From positions 31,798,731-31,862,730 of the forward strand of contig JARWIR010000010.1 of the NCBI GenBank assembly GCA_029959085.1: a stretch of DNA of 64,000 nucleotides. Direction: 5' to 3'. Under the pieces are notes generated by a model, which was not told where the DNA came from, searched no databases, and was given only the letters and a program-made list of their open reading frames with translations. Made by a program: the position numbers and the translations under genes. Source of the stretch: Nemophila menziesii. Its lineage: Eukaryota > Streptophyta > Magnoliopsida > Boraginales > Hydrophyllaceae. Below, one piece after another: positions 1 through 15,285 of the stretch (position 1 is the first letter of the stretch; the number at the start of each line of letters is the position of its first letter).

Positions 1-943
1 AAGATTTGACTACGAATGAGAGTGGTGTAGAAGATGTCAAAAGAAGCAAAGCACGAATAGATTTAATGGTGTTGATGTAATTGTTGACCCTAAGTTCAAG
101 AGGGGGTGCTATTTACATCAGGTTTTGAATTCATAGAAGAAGTCAAAGCATATGCAATAATTAGCGTAAATCTCTGTGTTCTTTACTCTTTCTGCATTTT
201 TACTTTACGCTTTAAGTTTTTTGAGTTCAAGCTTGATTTGTTCAAAACTCTTTTAAAACTAAGGTTGAGAAATCAATCAATCTTTATTCTAAATTTACAA
301 CAAAGGAGATTAAATGATACACTTATTTCATGTTATTTTTTTTGTTTCTTTATTATACCTTTTTGAATAATATTGGTGTTTAATTTGTAATAGAGTGGAA
401 TTGTTGATAGTATATTAATTTGTTGCTACCTCAAGATTTCAAATCTAGGGAGGTGACAGTTTATAGAATGCGCATTCTTTTTTAATGTAACCGCTATTCA
501 GGCCAAATAAATAATAATAATAATAATAATCATGTTTTGTAAAGAACCTAAAATAATAGAATAGTTCTAGAAATTTTATGTTGAAATATGAAAACGATTC
601 TTCTTCTATCTTTGGCATGCGATCAAATTTTTAGCTAAGATATTTTTTCATTTTTTTGTTGAGTTGAGTGATGGTTTGGATTATTTTTATATATAACAAT
701 CCATATATCAATAAGGAATGAGTTGTTTGGCTTTATAAATTTCAATACTGAACACTCCCAAACGTTCTATTATTCGAGTTGAACAATTATTAATTAGATT
801 GGACGGTTCATTAGTCCAGCAATGCATCTTCTAACCATCCATTATAGGGATTTCTAGGTGGTGGGTCCTTCATGTCGTCTAAGCGGCTAGTCACTCTTTT
901 TTTTGGAACATTATTTTTTAGCATCACCACTTACCGGCTAAGA
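1..943. other. Unassigned left flank with a short AAT microsatellite
   Basis: No gene can be supported here. A frame open from the left edge (bases 3-80) ends at TAA after 26 codons and could be the tail of a gene or transposase starting outside the window; I recognise no family. A purine-rich run near 100-114 followed by AT-rich DNA could be the 3' end of an old LTR element, but I see no LTR termini. An (AAT)n microsatellite lies at about 505-529. Confidence 0.3.
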
Positions 944-959
944 GAAAACTTATTCTTCT

Positions 960-1204
960 AACCACTTGGATTAGCTCAGTGGCCAGGACCCTGTCTCTCA
1001 TCTAGGAGGTACAGGGTTCGAATCCCCTCAGCCGTGTTATTTCTTGAGCCCTTAAAGGAGGTAAGCAAGGGGTGCATGGTTCGAGTCTCCTCCCTGAACA
1101 TGGGTAACCTAGTTCTGATTAAGTGGGAGTATGCATGAGGAGGCGTGTATATTTCCTATGGGATTAGTCGTGGTGCGCGTAAGCTGGCCCGGACACCCAT
1201 ACAT

Positions 1205-1235
<31 letters not shown>
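960..1235 (+). mobile_element. tRNA-derived SINE with poly(A) tail and perfect 16-bp target duplication
   Basis: The 5' part reads like a tRNA gene with both internal pol III promoter boxes: A box TTAGCTCAGTGG at 971-982 and B box GGTTCGAATCC at 1015-1025. An unrelated body and an uninterrupted run of about 30 A follow, ending at 1235. The 16-bp sequence GAAAACTTATTCTTCT occurs at 944-959 and again at 1236-1251, exactly flanking the element, which proves retrotransposition. A second B-box-like sequence, GGTTCGAGTCT, lies at 1079-1089. A functional tRNA gene is unlikely because the head sits inside a unit with a poly(A) tail and target duplication. SINEs carry no ORF and depend on LINE enzymes; three LINE relics lie in this window. 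Confidence 0.93.
971..1025 (+). promoter_or_regulatory. Internal RNA polymerase III promoter of the SINE (A and B boxes)
   Basis: A box at 971-982 and B box at 1015-1025 have tRNA-type sequence and spacing. Both look intact, so the copy may still be transcribable by pol III. Confidence 0.75.
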
Positions 1236-1237
<2 letters not shown>

Positions 1238-1683
1238 AAACTTATTCTTCTTAAAAGCACTTTTAATAATTTGTTAACTTTTAATAATTTGCTAAAGAAT
1301 CTAATCATTTCTAAACGTGTTTTACCCATTTGATCGTGTTTTTAAATATTGAAAAGAATTAAAAAGGAGCTGCCCTTGGTGGTGATTTTTCTATTCAACT
1401 ATGTTTTCCCACTTACCTCTTCATTTCTCTCAAAAGCTATTTCTCTCAAAAGCGGACAAATCGTGCTAATAATGTATAGTAATAATAGACATATCTTGTT
1501 CCGCCATCGTGCCCACACACCATAAAGATGGAAAGCGACAACGAAAGCAAACTTCAACCACCACTCGAGTGACATAAGATATTTAGTTGTAAAATAAAAA
1601 CAAATGACTGTGAGTATTTGCAAATAGTTTTCATAATTAAGAGGCTGAACATATAACATTAAAACCAACGAAACTCTACATAA

Positions 1684-1689
1684 TTTATT
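1684..1689 (-). terminator. Possible poly(A) signal of the NADP-malic enzyme gene
   Basis: AATAAA on the minus strand, about 180 nt downstream of the malic enzyme stop codon (1868-1870). The position suits a plant 3' UTR, but the motif is common in AT-rich DNA. Confidence 0.35.
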
Positions 1690-1867
1690 TGAAATAATAA
1701 AAGCTGGAAACACTTATATTACTAATATTCATCCTCTGTTTCACAAGTTACAAAAGTTCAAAATACACAATAGTTTCAACTATTGGAAACTCCAAATTTA
1801 GGTAAACAAATTACCACCACAAATCAAACCAAATACAACACACCGAATGATCGTAGAAACATGATTA

Positions 1868-5312
<3,445 letters not shown>

Positions 5313-5416
5313 TTCTTTCTTCTAGATCTTTTTTATTTTCCTGTTTACTGACTAATAATGCTTCTGTTAAATTGGATAAGCTTTCGTTTGCTTCTTTTGT
5401 TTTCTCGTTCCACTAC

Positions 5417-5426
5417 TATTTAAATA
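5417..5426 (-). promoter_or_regulatory. TATA box candidate for the NADP-malic enzyme gene
   Basis: TATTTAAATA (self-complementary) lies about 105 bp upstream of the ATG, which would place the transcription start near 5390 and give a 5' UTR of about 75 nt. Position and sequence fit; there is no transcript evidence. Confidence 0.5.
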
Positions 5427-5678
5427 CACGCACCCTGCACCAACTAATTATTTAGTCTCTTACAGCGAACCTGCTTTTTACTATTTTCATTATTTTTTGA
5501 CCAAAAAGAGTTTCCAGATGGGTTATACAATTGTAACATGTTGACAATTTATGTGCCTTCTAGAAAAAAATTTAAGGTATTGTTTGTAAAGAGGGATTAG
5601 GAGAGATTTATGTATTATTTTTTACTTTTGGACCGGAAAGAAAGCAGAAAACAATAGGACTAAAAAAACAAAGATTAA

Positions 5679-5939
5679 GTCCCTGTTTGGTTTATGAAAA
5701 CATTTTATGCTATCGTTTTCAGAATACATTTTCAAAAAATGATTTTTGTTTTCAGTTTTAATATTTTTAAAAAATATAGAAAACATCAATTTCACGTTCT
5801 TTAATATAGCATTGTTTCCATTTTATTTTCCAGAAAACTTTTTTATTTTTTTTAACCAAACATGTTTTCAGTAACATTTTGGAAAATATCAAAAATGAAA
5901 ACAGAAAACACCCATTATTTTCACGAACTAAACAGGGCC
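5679..5939. mobile_element. Tourist-like (PIF/Harbinger-type) MITE upstream of NADP-ME
   Basis: A 261-bp AT-rich element without coding capacity. Terminal inverted repeats GTCCCTGTTTGGTT and, on the opposite strand, GGCCCTGTTTAGTT are flanked by TAA at 5676-5678 and 5940-5942, the 3-bp duplication typical of PIF/Harbinger MITEs. Its termini resemble those of the elements at 17220-17673. It ends about 370 bp upstream of the malic enzyme ATG. Confidence 0.75.
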
Positions 5940-5949
5940 TAATCATTTC

Positions 5950-8900
5950 CTTGTTTTGTGAAACTTTTCTATAATAGATGTCACATTGATGATCGTGATT
6001 GGTTGGTAGCTCCGTATTTAGTATTTTTACGATTTGTCTGCTTGGTCATTTCACCTTCTTGAGATATGCCTGAAGGTGATAGCGCCAAACTCCCCAATTA
6101 TCTGGTTTATCTTCTGAATGATCGGTTGGATTTTTATGTTCGCTTTGCTGACACCTGCATAATATCTTGAATAATTTCAAAGTTATCTGAACATATTGTT
6201 TTTCCTACTCTAAGAAATTCTTTGCATTTTCGTGTAACTTGTGTAAACTTTACAACCCGTTTCTTTATGAAATTGTCCGTCTTTCGGAAAAGGCCAAATT
6301 ACTTTATCGTTAGATCCATTATCAAAAATTTGATTTCTAGTAATGTAAGGAATAATGGGTTTTGGAAATAAGTTATCAAGAATTTTGTTATCTCATTCGT
6401 AAGCGTTATGTTTCCAAAGTTGAATGATTTTGTTGATATTACAATTATTAGGTTTTTCTAACTTTCAATTAGTATTGATTCATTTATCTTCCCAAATATC
6501 AATATTTTGACTATTACTGATTTGATATATTCCATATTTTTTAATAAAGTCTCCTCCTTCAATAATACTGGCTCAACTCTAAGTTCTACTTTGACAAAGT
6601 TTAACATGCATAAAATCGTTGTTAGAAAATAAATACCTTTGGGGACTTTTGCCACTAACGAAGAAGGGTTATTCATTTCTCCCAGTAGTTTTTCAATTGC
6701 TAGTTTCTTCCAAGCCATCAAATGTATCCTGTTTCGTTCTCCAGAGTTCCATCAAAAGCAAGAAATTGCATAAGTAGTTTGTTAAAGGATAACAGAAGAT
6801 AGACATGGTGTAGTTAGGGATAGCTTGCAATATTTCCTTAATTAACACTTATTTTCCTCCTTCCGATGGTAATTTTGCTTTCCATTCTTCAGTTTTTTTG
6901 ATAAGTTTCCTGGTAATCCACTCCAGGGATTCTATTGTGGATCTTTTATGACATAAAGGGATCCCTAAATAGTTTCCCAGGTTGTTTGTTTATTTAATGT
7001 CAATCTCTAATACAATTAAAGCACGTAAATCTTGTGGGATCTCTTTGCTAAAGATAGTGGATGATTTGTCAAAATTGATTCGTTGTCCAGATCCATCGCA
7101 GTATTCTTTGAGACAGTTCCTGAAAGTTTGGATATTTGTGTCATCAATAGTCATAAAGAAAAGGGAACCATTTACGAAAAGTAGACGTGAGATAATAGGG
7201 CAGTTCCTATTTATGTGGATACCTTGAATTTGTTTACTTTGAATGCAATAATTGATTAGGCTAATTAAAGATTCAGTCATGAAAGTAAAAAATGAAGGGT
7301 GATAGGGGGTCACCATTCTTTCACCAATTAAATTAATTTGGAAAGAGACTGTAGAAATACAATTCTTTATCCAAATAATCCATTTCTCGTAAAACCCCAG
7401 CTTCTTTAACACTAGTAAAATAAAATCCCAACTGACCTAGTCATAAGCTTTAGCCATATCAATTTTTATAGCTGCCATATTTTTTTGTTTTTTCCTTTTC
7501 CTATTCATAAAGAAAGATAATTCTTGTGCTATAATGATGTTGTTTGGATTGACCTTTCTTTAATAAAAGCTGAATGAGTTGGAGATACAATAATCTCCAT
7601 AACTTCATGTAGTCTGTTGGATAATATTTTTACAATGATTTTATACCCATAAATTAACACATGTTATAGGTTTATAGTCTTCTAATTTTTCTTGAGTATC
7701 CCATTTACGTATAAGGGTGATAAGTTTATCATTAACGGTTTTGAGTGAAATATTGTTGTTAAAGATATCCTATACCATTAGGAATACACCATCTTTGATA
7801 ATATCCCAAAATTCCTCGTAAGATTTACCATTAAGGTCGTTTGGTCCAGGAGCTTTCGAGAATGATAAATCTCTTACCGCTCTTTTGATTTCTTCCATGC
7901 TAGGTTGCTTTGTTAAAGTATCATTCATATCTTTAGTGATTTTTGGAGATACAAATTGTGCCGCAATCTCCAATTGGTCCCTGGATGCATCATGTTCAAG
8001 AAAAGATTTTGTATAGTAATTTTGGAAACAATTCTTAATTTCTGTTGAATCTTGATCCCATAGCCCTTGTTTTTATGTTGATACTCTGTTAAAAGTTCTT
8101 ATTTGAATATTGAAAGGTGAATAAATTTTGTATTTTTGTCTTCATAAGTGAGCCAAACCTGTCGGAATCTATCTACCCAGGATTTCTCCTCACATTCAAA
8201 TTCGAATTTAATTTGAGCGTTGATATTAATTTCTTCTAATGGTAGGTCTGGAGATGGTTCCGAATTGGTAATTTTTGTTAGCCTGTCTTGTAATAGTTTT
8301 ATTTGAACTTTATGATTTTTAAAAACCTCTTTGCTCCATTTTTTTAAGTCATGTATAGTTTTATCACGTTTACATATAAATTTAGGAAGGAACGGAGACG
8401 TGCCTTGATTTCCCCACGCATTATTGATAACATTTTGACAATCACTATTATAAAGCCAGTATGATTCAAACTTGATTTGTCGTTGACCTTGTCTCATGTT
8501 ACTATCGTATTGTAATATTAAAGGCGAATGGTTGGAACTGATTGCTGGTGGAATAAAAACTTGTGCCCTAGGGAATTTATTTATCCATTCGTAGTTTGCT
8601 AGAACCCTATCAATTTTTGTTTTGACTCAGACTAAATTTTTTGTTTATCTTGTAAACATCATTGAAGTCGCTCATGATAATCCAAGGTTCTTTAATATCT
8701 TTACTCCAGTTAAAAATATCATTCCACACTGTTAACCTATCATCAAAATTGTTAGGAGCATGGATACATATAAAGAAGTACGAGAAAGAAAGATCATTAA
8801 TATGCAAGATAATATAGTTCGGGTTACATAAAGTGACATCGAGATGGATATACGTATGCCACAAAATCAAACCCCCGTGAGTGAAAAGTAGTGCCCTTAG

Positions 8901-9240
8901 GGTCTAAAAATCGAATTATCATAATTAAACATGCGAATAACATCCTACGAGTCAACTTCCCACATTATCTTTTCACAAAAACAAGCAATTCGCGGTTTAA
9001 ACCTAGCCAGAATGGACCTAATGTGAGAGACTGCCAGGGTGCCCAGATTCCCTGGCAGTTCCAAAACATTGTATTCATTGAGGGGTCTCCGAACTTCTTG
9101 GGGACAGTTCGGATATCACTTCGTATATTAATTTTAATCCCAATCTTCACTAGATAATAAAACTCAAAATTGTGAAGATTAGACCTAATGCTTTTAATCC
9201 TTCCCTTACCTTGAGGGGACAAACCAATGAAACTGAAAAT
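5950..9240 (-). pseudogene. Decayed L1-type LINE, ORF2 relic (EN-RT-RNase H)
   Basis: Read right to left, translated blocks follow plant L1 ORF2 order. The endonuclease start (MFWNCQGI, around 9070) is followed by an endonuclease motif PWIIMSDFNDV near 8680 where GDFN has become SDFN. The RT entry region KAPGPNDLNG lies near 7840. The RT catalytic block reads SRLLFVNGSLFF near 7180 where the family has FADD, so both catalytic aspartates are lost. A post-RT AWKKL block is near 6715, and RNase H C-terminal similarity (GEFGAITFRHIS-like, frameshifted) is near 6050-6110. Frame changes and stops separate all blocks; the element is dead. The exact ends are not resolved. Confidence 0.8.
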
Positions 9241-9299
9241 TGGTAATAGAAAGATATACCTTTGCTATTGAAATGGAGATTACCATTGGAAGTGGACAT

Positions 9300-10020
9300 C
9301 ATGTTAGGATTCAAGAGATTGAAAAATGTATCACTACTAATATTTTATTCTTATATAAAATACCATTTGTGTAAGCCTTTTGACTGCCATTTTGATTTCT
9401 AAGAAAGGTGCCAAAATATTTATTATAATTATTAAAGGCATCTTCCTTATCATGTTTACAATTTTCCATATAAGATGTTCCGAAATAAAGGTCTTCCTTC
9501 TTAAACGCTACTATGATATCCTCGATTACTTGTTTATAACTATCTTCGAAACAGAGTCTAGACCAACCTTCAGATAAGAAAATCATGGTTTTTTGATGTG
9601 GTGTAATTTGTTTGATACCAACACTAATTTGTGTGTAAAATTCTCCTTTAAAGTTAATATATTTTATATCCTCATATTTCAAGTCACTACTATGATTATT
9701 ATTTCCATTTCTAGCCTTTATGGATTGTTTATATTATATCGTAAGATTGAAAAGGTTTTTTCATTCGCATTAGGTGTATAACTGTGATCAATTAAATGTA
9801 TCTCCATAAGTCCTTTTATTTGCCAATATTTGTTCTTTCATTTCGTATATCCAAAACTCTTGATGGATGATTCATCCATATGACACCAAAAAAACTTCAT
9901 GATTGTAAGTAGAGGATCCCACTTAGCTAAATCATTCACCCAAGGATAAGAAGCATTTTTGCGCATATCCAGATGTGTAAAAAAACTTCCTTACTTACCG
10001 ACCAAAATAAAAGTCACCAA
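9300..10020 (-). pseudogene. Possible LINE ORF1 relic or unassigned DNA 5' of the LINE
   Basis: Immediately 5' (in minus-strand sense) of the LINE endonuclease block, a 123-codon reading frame at 9311-9682 has no motif I recognise. The position fits ORF1 of a plant L1 element, but I see no RNA-binding domain or zinc knuckle. It may be LINE 5' sequence or unrelated. Confidence 0.3.
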
Positions 10021-10138
10021 ATTTATTAACACCAATAGATGACTTATAACAGGAGTTCAACCTTAATTCCCCCATCTTTAATACAAAACAAAACTTTCCA
10101 AATTCTACTGCACACTTGACTACACTATTAATACCAGT

Positions 10139-11696
10139 TGATGTCTCCCTTTTTGTTCTAATTATATACCCTTAGGACATATAATTTTAGGTGAATATTT
10201 GACTTATATGATAGACTTTTAGGCTTATTTCGTTATATTTCATTTTCTCTCCTTGGATTTATAATATTTCATTTTTAGAGCTTTTGTATGTTAAATTGTT
10301 TGTTTTTAGTGAAAATTTCTTAGGTCCATGGATGCTAGGGAGCACCAAGACAAGGAGAAGAATCGAGAATTAAAGTCTTATATCGAGCGAAGAAGTCAAA
10401 GGCGAGAAAAGATATCCCGAAGAGTTGATTAGGAAAGCTGCAAATCTGGAAGGCTGTTACTAATTGCTGATTTCGAGCCACTTAGACACCGATTCAGCCT
10501 TTGGGTCGTGAAATAAGGATTTTTTTCCTTATTGAGTTAGGAAGATTTAGCAACTGAGTCGATTTGGAGTTGATTTGCAAAAAGTACAGCCGTTTTACTA
10601 AGGGCTGCACACCAGTTACGGGAATTAGAAGAATGGACTTGGTCTTTTTATTATTTTAATTATATTCATTAAGTAAAAATCCCACTCCTTCCTTCTACTA
10701 TAAATAGGCCTTTAGACTCCTTTTATCATTACCACTGATCAAATTATTTTCATATGCTTCAAGAGAGAGTCAAAGTAGAAGGCAGAAGTAGAAGTTAGAG
10801 CTGGAAGAATTCCTTTCTTCCATCAACAGCCAAACCAACGCCCCAAATAGGTTCCTTCAATTATTTCTGTAGTTGAATATGAACACCTTTTATTTTATTT
10901 CAGTTTTACTTCCGTTATGAAAAAATTTCTTTTGTACTTGAGAATCGCTACATGGGTTGAACCCCTATTTAATTCTTTTTTTTGAATTTGGGATTTAATT
11001 ATTTAAATTACATTAGGTATTTTGTGTTGGAAATTGTCTTAATTTCATTTACTAATTTTGAAGTCATGAATCAAACTTAGGGCTTAGTAATTAGTCTATT
11101 CACTTAAGTGGCAAAGTGATCACCTTGACGGGGGTTTAATTACATATATAGATAATAGACACGTAGTATTCGTCAATGACCCTGACGGGCTTGACTAACC
11201 ATGCAGCCAATGGGGTAAGAGACTAAAACCGTTCGAAAGTAGATATAATCGCCCTGACGGGGTTTATAATACCATAGGATAGCTCCTAAGTCCACCCCGA
11301 CGGGGCTTAGGAGAGATTAGAGTCCCGACTAGCACAATATCAATTTAGCCCTTAAACAGAAGCATTAGATAGGTTAGGTGAAACCCTTGTGAGACTCAAG
11401 TACTCTTTCTCTTCTTGCATCTATCTCGTTTACTTGCTTTATTTTCCTTTCAGTTAAACTTATTTAGTATTTAATTTAATTGCACCTTTAGTTTTAGAAA
11501 ACCAAAACAAAAATCACATCATTTATTTATCTGTTAACCAATTATTCCTACTATTTGATTAATATTAGAGTTGTAATTATTCGTCCCTGCAAAGGAAACC
11601 CGATTTATCAGAGTATTACTTGGACAACCGTGCACTTGCGGTATTGTGGTTCCTCTATTTTATTTGCATTATTTTATAACACCCCAGGACCCACCA
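10139..11696 (+). mobile_element. Solo LTR of the Athila-like Ty3/gypsy family
   Basis: Starts TGATGTCTCCC and ends GGACCCACCA. Its 1558 bp is almost the LTR length of the full element at 26664-38435. No PBS or coding sequence follows, and the flanks are CCAGT (10134-10138) and CCAGC (11697-11701), a target duplication with one change. It therefore arose by recombination between the LTRs of a complete element. Contents include a TATA box (TATAAATA, 10699-10706), four CCTGACGGG-like boxes near 11132, 11180, 11252 and 11295, and a strong stem-loop at 11283-11313. It ends with the family segment ACTTGCGGT...GTGGTTC. Confidence 0.9.
11283..11313 (+). promoter_or_regulatory. Conserved LTR stem-loop, solo LTR copy
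   Basis: Outer stem CTCCTAAG (11283-11290) pairs perfectly with CTTAGGAG (11306-11313). The enclosed TCCACCCCGACGGGG forms an inner CCCC/GGGG stem. Homologous positions in the other LTR copies hold different stems with the same pairing. Confidence 0.7.
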
Positions 11697-11889
11697 CCAG
11701 CTCCAGACCAAAATTCTAATCCAAATAAACACCTTCTAAATCTGAAAAACCTCTCATCTTCAAAACAACCCTCTTTAAATCTATATATCCATTCTCATGT
11801 AACTGGCATGTACAACCCAAGATCCTTCCCCTCTCCGCACAAATCTATTTGACAAGTTTATAACCACACCTTTTCCCAATTAAGTTCAA

Positions 11890-12250
11890 TTCCACTAAAA
11901 CATCATGTAACTTTCTAACCCTTATAAACCTTATCATCTTCATTCAGAATTTTTTTGGTTTCCTTTCTTCCCCAAATCTTCATCCCCTGTTCAACTTTAA
12001 ATTTTCCTACCGCAATCAAAACGTCCCCCTCGTTATCTTTATAATTCATACTAATCACTCGCCCAAATTCATTACATCCTAACACAACTACCCCACTTAT
12101 CATGTATTCATTGGCATATTTGATTACACTCTCGAGATCAAATCTATCAGTAAAACTCCAATATTTAATTTTTTAAAACCCATTTCCAGACCAACCATCC
12201 AAACACAAACCCATCCCCATAATCCTGCAAACTCAACCACCTAAAGCAAA
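11890..12250 (-). pseudogene. Possible degenerate RNase H-like fragment of a LINE
   Basis: On the minus strand the translation near 11960-12100 contains GVVVLGCNEFG and KDNEGDVLIAVGKF, resembling the first strands of the plant RNase H-like (RVT_3) domain, where a D/NGxVLxA pattern is usual. Catalytic residues cannot be assigned and the reading is broken. Moderate to weak call. Confidence 0.35.
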
Positions 12251-13456
12251 TTGTAAGATTTAAATTAAAATATATTATTAAGGATAAACGAGTTATTTAA
12301 TTATAAAATGAATTCTTTTCTTGCATTATTTTAGTAACCCAAATACTAAATACATATACTTTTTCTAATAAAATTATTGCTTCTCTTATTATTCAATCCC
12401 AACAAAACTAAATACTTTCATTCCCCTTCCTTTGCTATACTCCCACATTGTTATATTCTTTAATGATATATGGAGTTTTAAGTAGATGTGTATATTGAGA
12501 TTATGTGTCCAAGATAATAACTTTTTTACTTGCAAGTACTAATACAAGTAGGCCTTGAAATAAATATGACTAAAAGCACAAACACTGGTAGTCGTAAGAA
12601 ATATTATAGTACAATTTTAATTGATATTTTAAGTGTAAGAAGACAACGTGCTATCATGATAGATGTGTGCATGGATTAGGGCTGTTCCTCAAGATAAATC
12701 ACATCATTAGTACTTCTTGACCAAGTAATCATTGTTTGACTTTGACACTTCGATTGCATGGGGGTCATGTTGGAAATTGACCATAATGGTAGGTGGCATG
12801 TCTACGGTCACCAGATTAGTCCTCTATGTGGTCAAACTCATTGGTACATCTAGAAATTGTATAGAAGGGACTTACATATGATCATTTTCCCAAAACGGAG
12901 TTGTTGCTACAAAAAGATTAGATGATCTCAATTTTGAGTATGTACAAATAAAATGATCATGTTAAGTAAGTATACTTTTATATACTATGAGTGTGGGTCT
13001 ATCACGACTCTATATCTCATGTATGTTGGATATATTGCTTAACTGATCACGCCATGTACACACAAAACAGAATCTTGGTGATATCCACTACATAGGACGG
13101 TTGAACTGATTAACCTTATTTTGGTTGGACAATATGTGGTATATCATATTTATGTATTATTGATTTCAAGCCAGGTGCTTGAAATCTAAGAGATAATACC
13201 AATTAAGGTGATCAGAGTAGTATTTTGATAACCATGCATGATGTAGACTCAACAGTCTACTAGTGATATACCAGAGGGGTAATTTGGTCAATTCTAACTT
13301 GGTAGGTCAATAACAATGAGCGTTTAAGTCATAGGTAAATATGTGTAAGTCCTAGAATGGGTGAATAAGACAATAATCAATATAGATGCTAATTTAAAAT
13401 ATTTTAGAAGATAATTTAGAGTTTGAAAAATATTTGAGGTGGTTATTCAAATAAAA
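12250..13456. other. Unassigned AT-rich intergenic DNA
   Basis: No ORF, terminal repeat or known family recognised. It lies between two solo LTRs and may be old transposon sequence. Confidence 0.3.
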
Positions 13457-13461
13457 GTAAG

Positions 13462-14308
13462 TGATGTCTCCCTATTTATTCTAATTATTAGCCCTTGGGA
13501 GACATCCTTTTAGGTGAATAAATGACTTATTTGATAGACTTTTATGCTTATTTGATCATACTGCACTTTCTTCCCTTGGAAATTGAATATTCGCATCTTT
13601 AAAGCTTTTGTGAGTTAATTTGAGTATTTTTAGTGCAAAGTTAGTAGGTTCTTGAATTTAATGAAAGACCAATCCAAGGAGGAGAAGTGAGAATTAAAGT
13701 CTTAGGGTATTTTTAGTGTGTTAGGAAGTATTTTTATTCGAGATTCTAATTTTAGAGTGCACTTTCCTATTTCTAGTCTTGAATTATTGATTTATTAATT
13801 TTTAAAGCATGTGCGGTTTAATTATTTATTTATTGTGAAGCTTTAAAAGATATATGGTAATTAATTAGAGACCAAGACAAGTCAAAGAAGTAAAGGAAAG
13901 AGATATACATGGAAATAAGAAGATTAAGAAAGGATATATGCAAAGAAGGAAAAGATAAACGTGCCAAAGGAATCTGAAATTCCAGCAACGTTTTAAAGAC
14001 GAGCTCATAACTTAAGATTGGCTAGGAATTTGGGAGAATGGTCTGGACCAAAGGAAATAGCTTTTCCGAGTCTAGCGGTTTCGACTATTGGAACGCGTCA
14101 AACGGATAAGTATTGAAGGAGATATGACCAAAACAAATCAGCAGAAGAATCTTACCTTTCCTAGATTTTAGGGCTGCGAATTAAAGAGTTCTTTACTTAT
14201 CTTCCACTCCAAGTAAATTCGAATTAGGGCTTGATAACACCTATAAATACACCCCTTTGACCTCATTAATCAGCACCTGTCACATATTCTTCAATTTATA
14301 AACATCCT

Positions 14309-14366
<58 letters not shown>

Positions 14367-15285
14367 CAACACTTCAGAGAAAGAAGGCAGAGGAGACGCT
14401 AGAGCTGGAGGAATTCTGTTCTTCCACAAAAGTCATCCAAACCTTAGGTTATCAATTTTTTTTTCTGTAATTAAATATGATGTCTTTCTATTTAGTTTTA
14501 GTCTTTAATATTGCTATGAGCTAAACTTTTATATACTTGAGAATCGCAATAAAGGGATGAATCCTAATTAATTTAATTTACGTTTTAAATTTGGGATTGT
14601 TATGATTTAAATTGAACTGAGTCTTAGATATTGGATATTACTTTGTTCTTATTTACTATTTCTTTTCCGCACAACTAGAATTAGCTGTTAGTATTTGGGC
14701 TATTCACTTTAGTGTCGAAGTGATCATCCGACAGGGGGGGTTTGAATACAGACTTAGGTAATACCCGTGTAATGGGCGAAAGTCATATGATTTACATAGC
14801 CAAAGAGGTAAAATATTATTCATCTAAAAGTAGCTTATATTCACCCTGACGAGGTTTGTAATACCGTAGGATAGCTCTTAGGTCCACCCTGACGGGGGAT
14901 ACGAGATATTATATTCCCGACTAGTATACTAATACCAATTCTACCCTTAAACATAGCATAGATTATATTGATTAAGTGGATTCCTTGCGAGACTCAAGTA
15001 TCTCTCTTATATGAAGTTAGTCACTTTTATTTTGCTTTATTTCTTTCTAGTTAATTTACTTTTAGTCCTTGTTGCATCTTTTAATTCAGAAAACCAAACA
15101 AAAATCTTTTCTTTTATTTTTCTGTTAAGCAATTATTCTTACTTCTTGATTAATATTTGGGTTGAACCTAATTCGTCCCTGAGAACGAACTTGATTATCA
15201 TATATTACTTGGGACAACTTTACACTTGCAGTTATGTGGTTCCTCTTATTTATCACTTTATTTTCTAACACCCTAGGACCCACCA
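13462..15285 (+). mobile_element. Solo LTR of the Athila-like family, enlarged copy
   Basis: Starts TGATGTCTCCC and ends CTAGGACCCACCA, flanked by a perfect GTAAG target duplication (13457-13461 and 15286-15290). At 1824 bp it is about 260 bp longer than its relatives. The excess appears to lie in an AT-rich stretch around 13700-13860 and in a (GA)27 microsatellite at 14311-14364. It carries a TATA box (14242-14249), CCTGACG boxes and the stem-loop near 14875-14905, whose stem is imperfect here. The ORF over the GA repeat is not a gene. Confidence 0.92.
14311..14364. repeat. (GA)27 microsatellite inside the solo LTR
   Basis: Uninterrupted GA dinucleotides just downstream of the LTR TATA box, probably in the transcribed leader. 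GA tracts at this place are absent from the other LTR copies in the window. Confidence 0.95.

Noticed and set aside
970..1030. A functional tRNA gene
   Set aside because: The head has A and B boxes but lacks a proper acceptor stem, and it is inside a unit with a poly(A) tail and a 16-bp target duplication, so it is a SINE.
14308..14508. ORF starting with an ERERER repeat
   Set aside because: It is the (GA)27 microsatellite inside a solo LTR read in frame.
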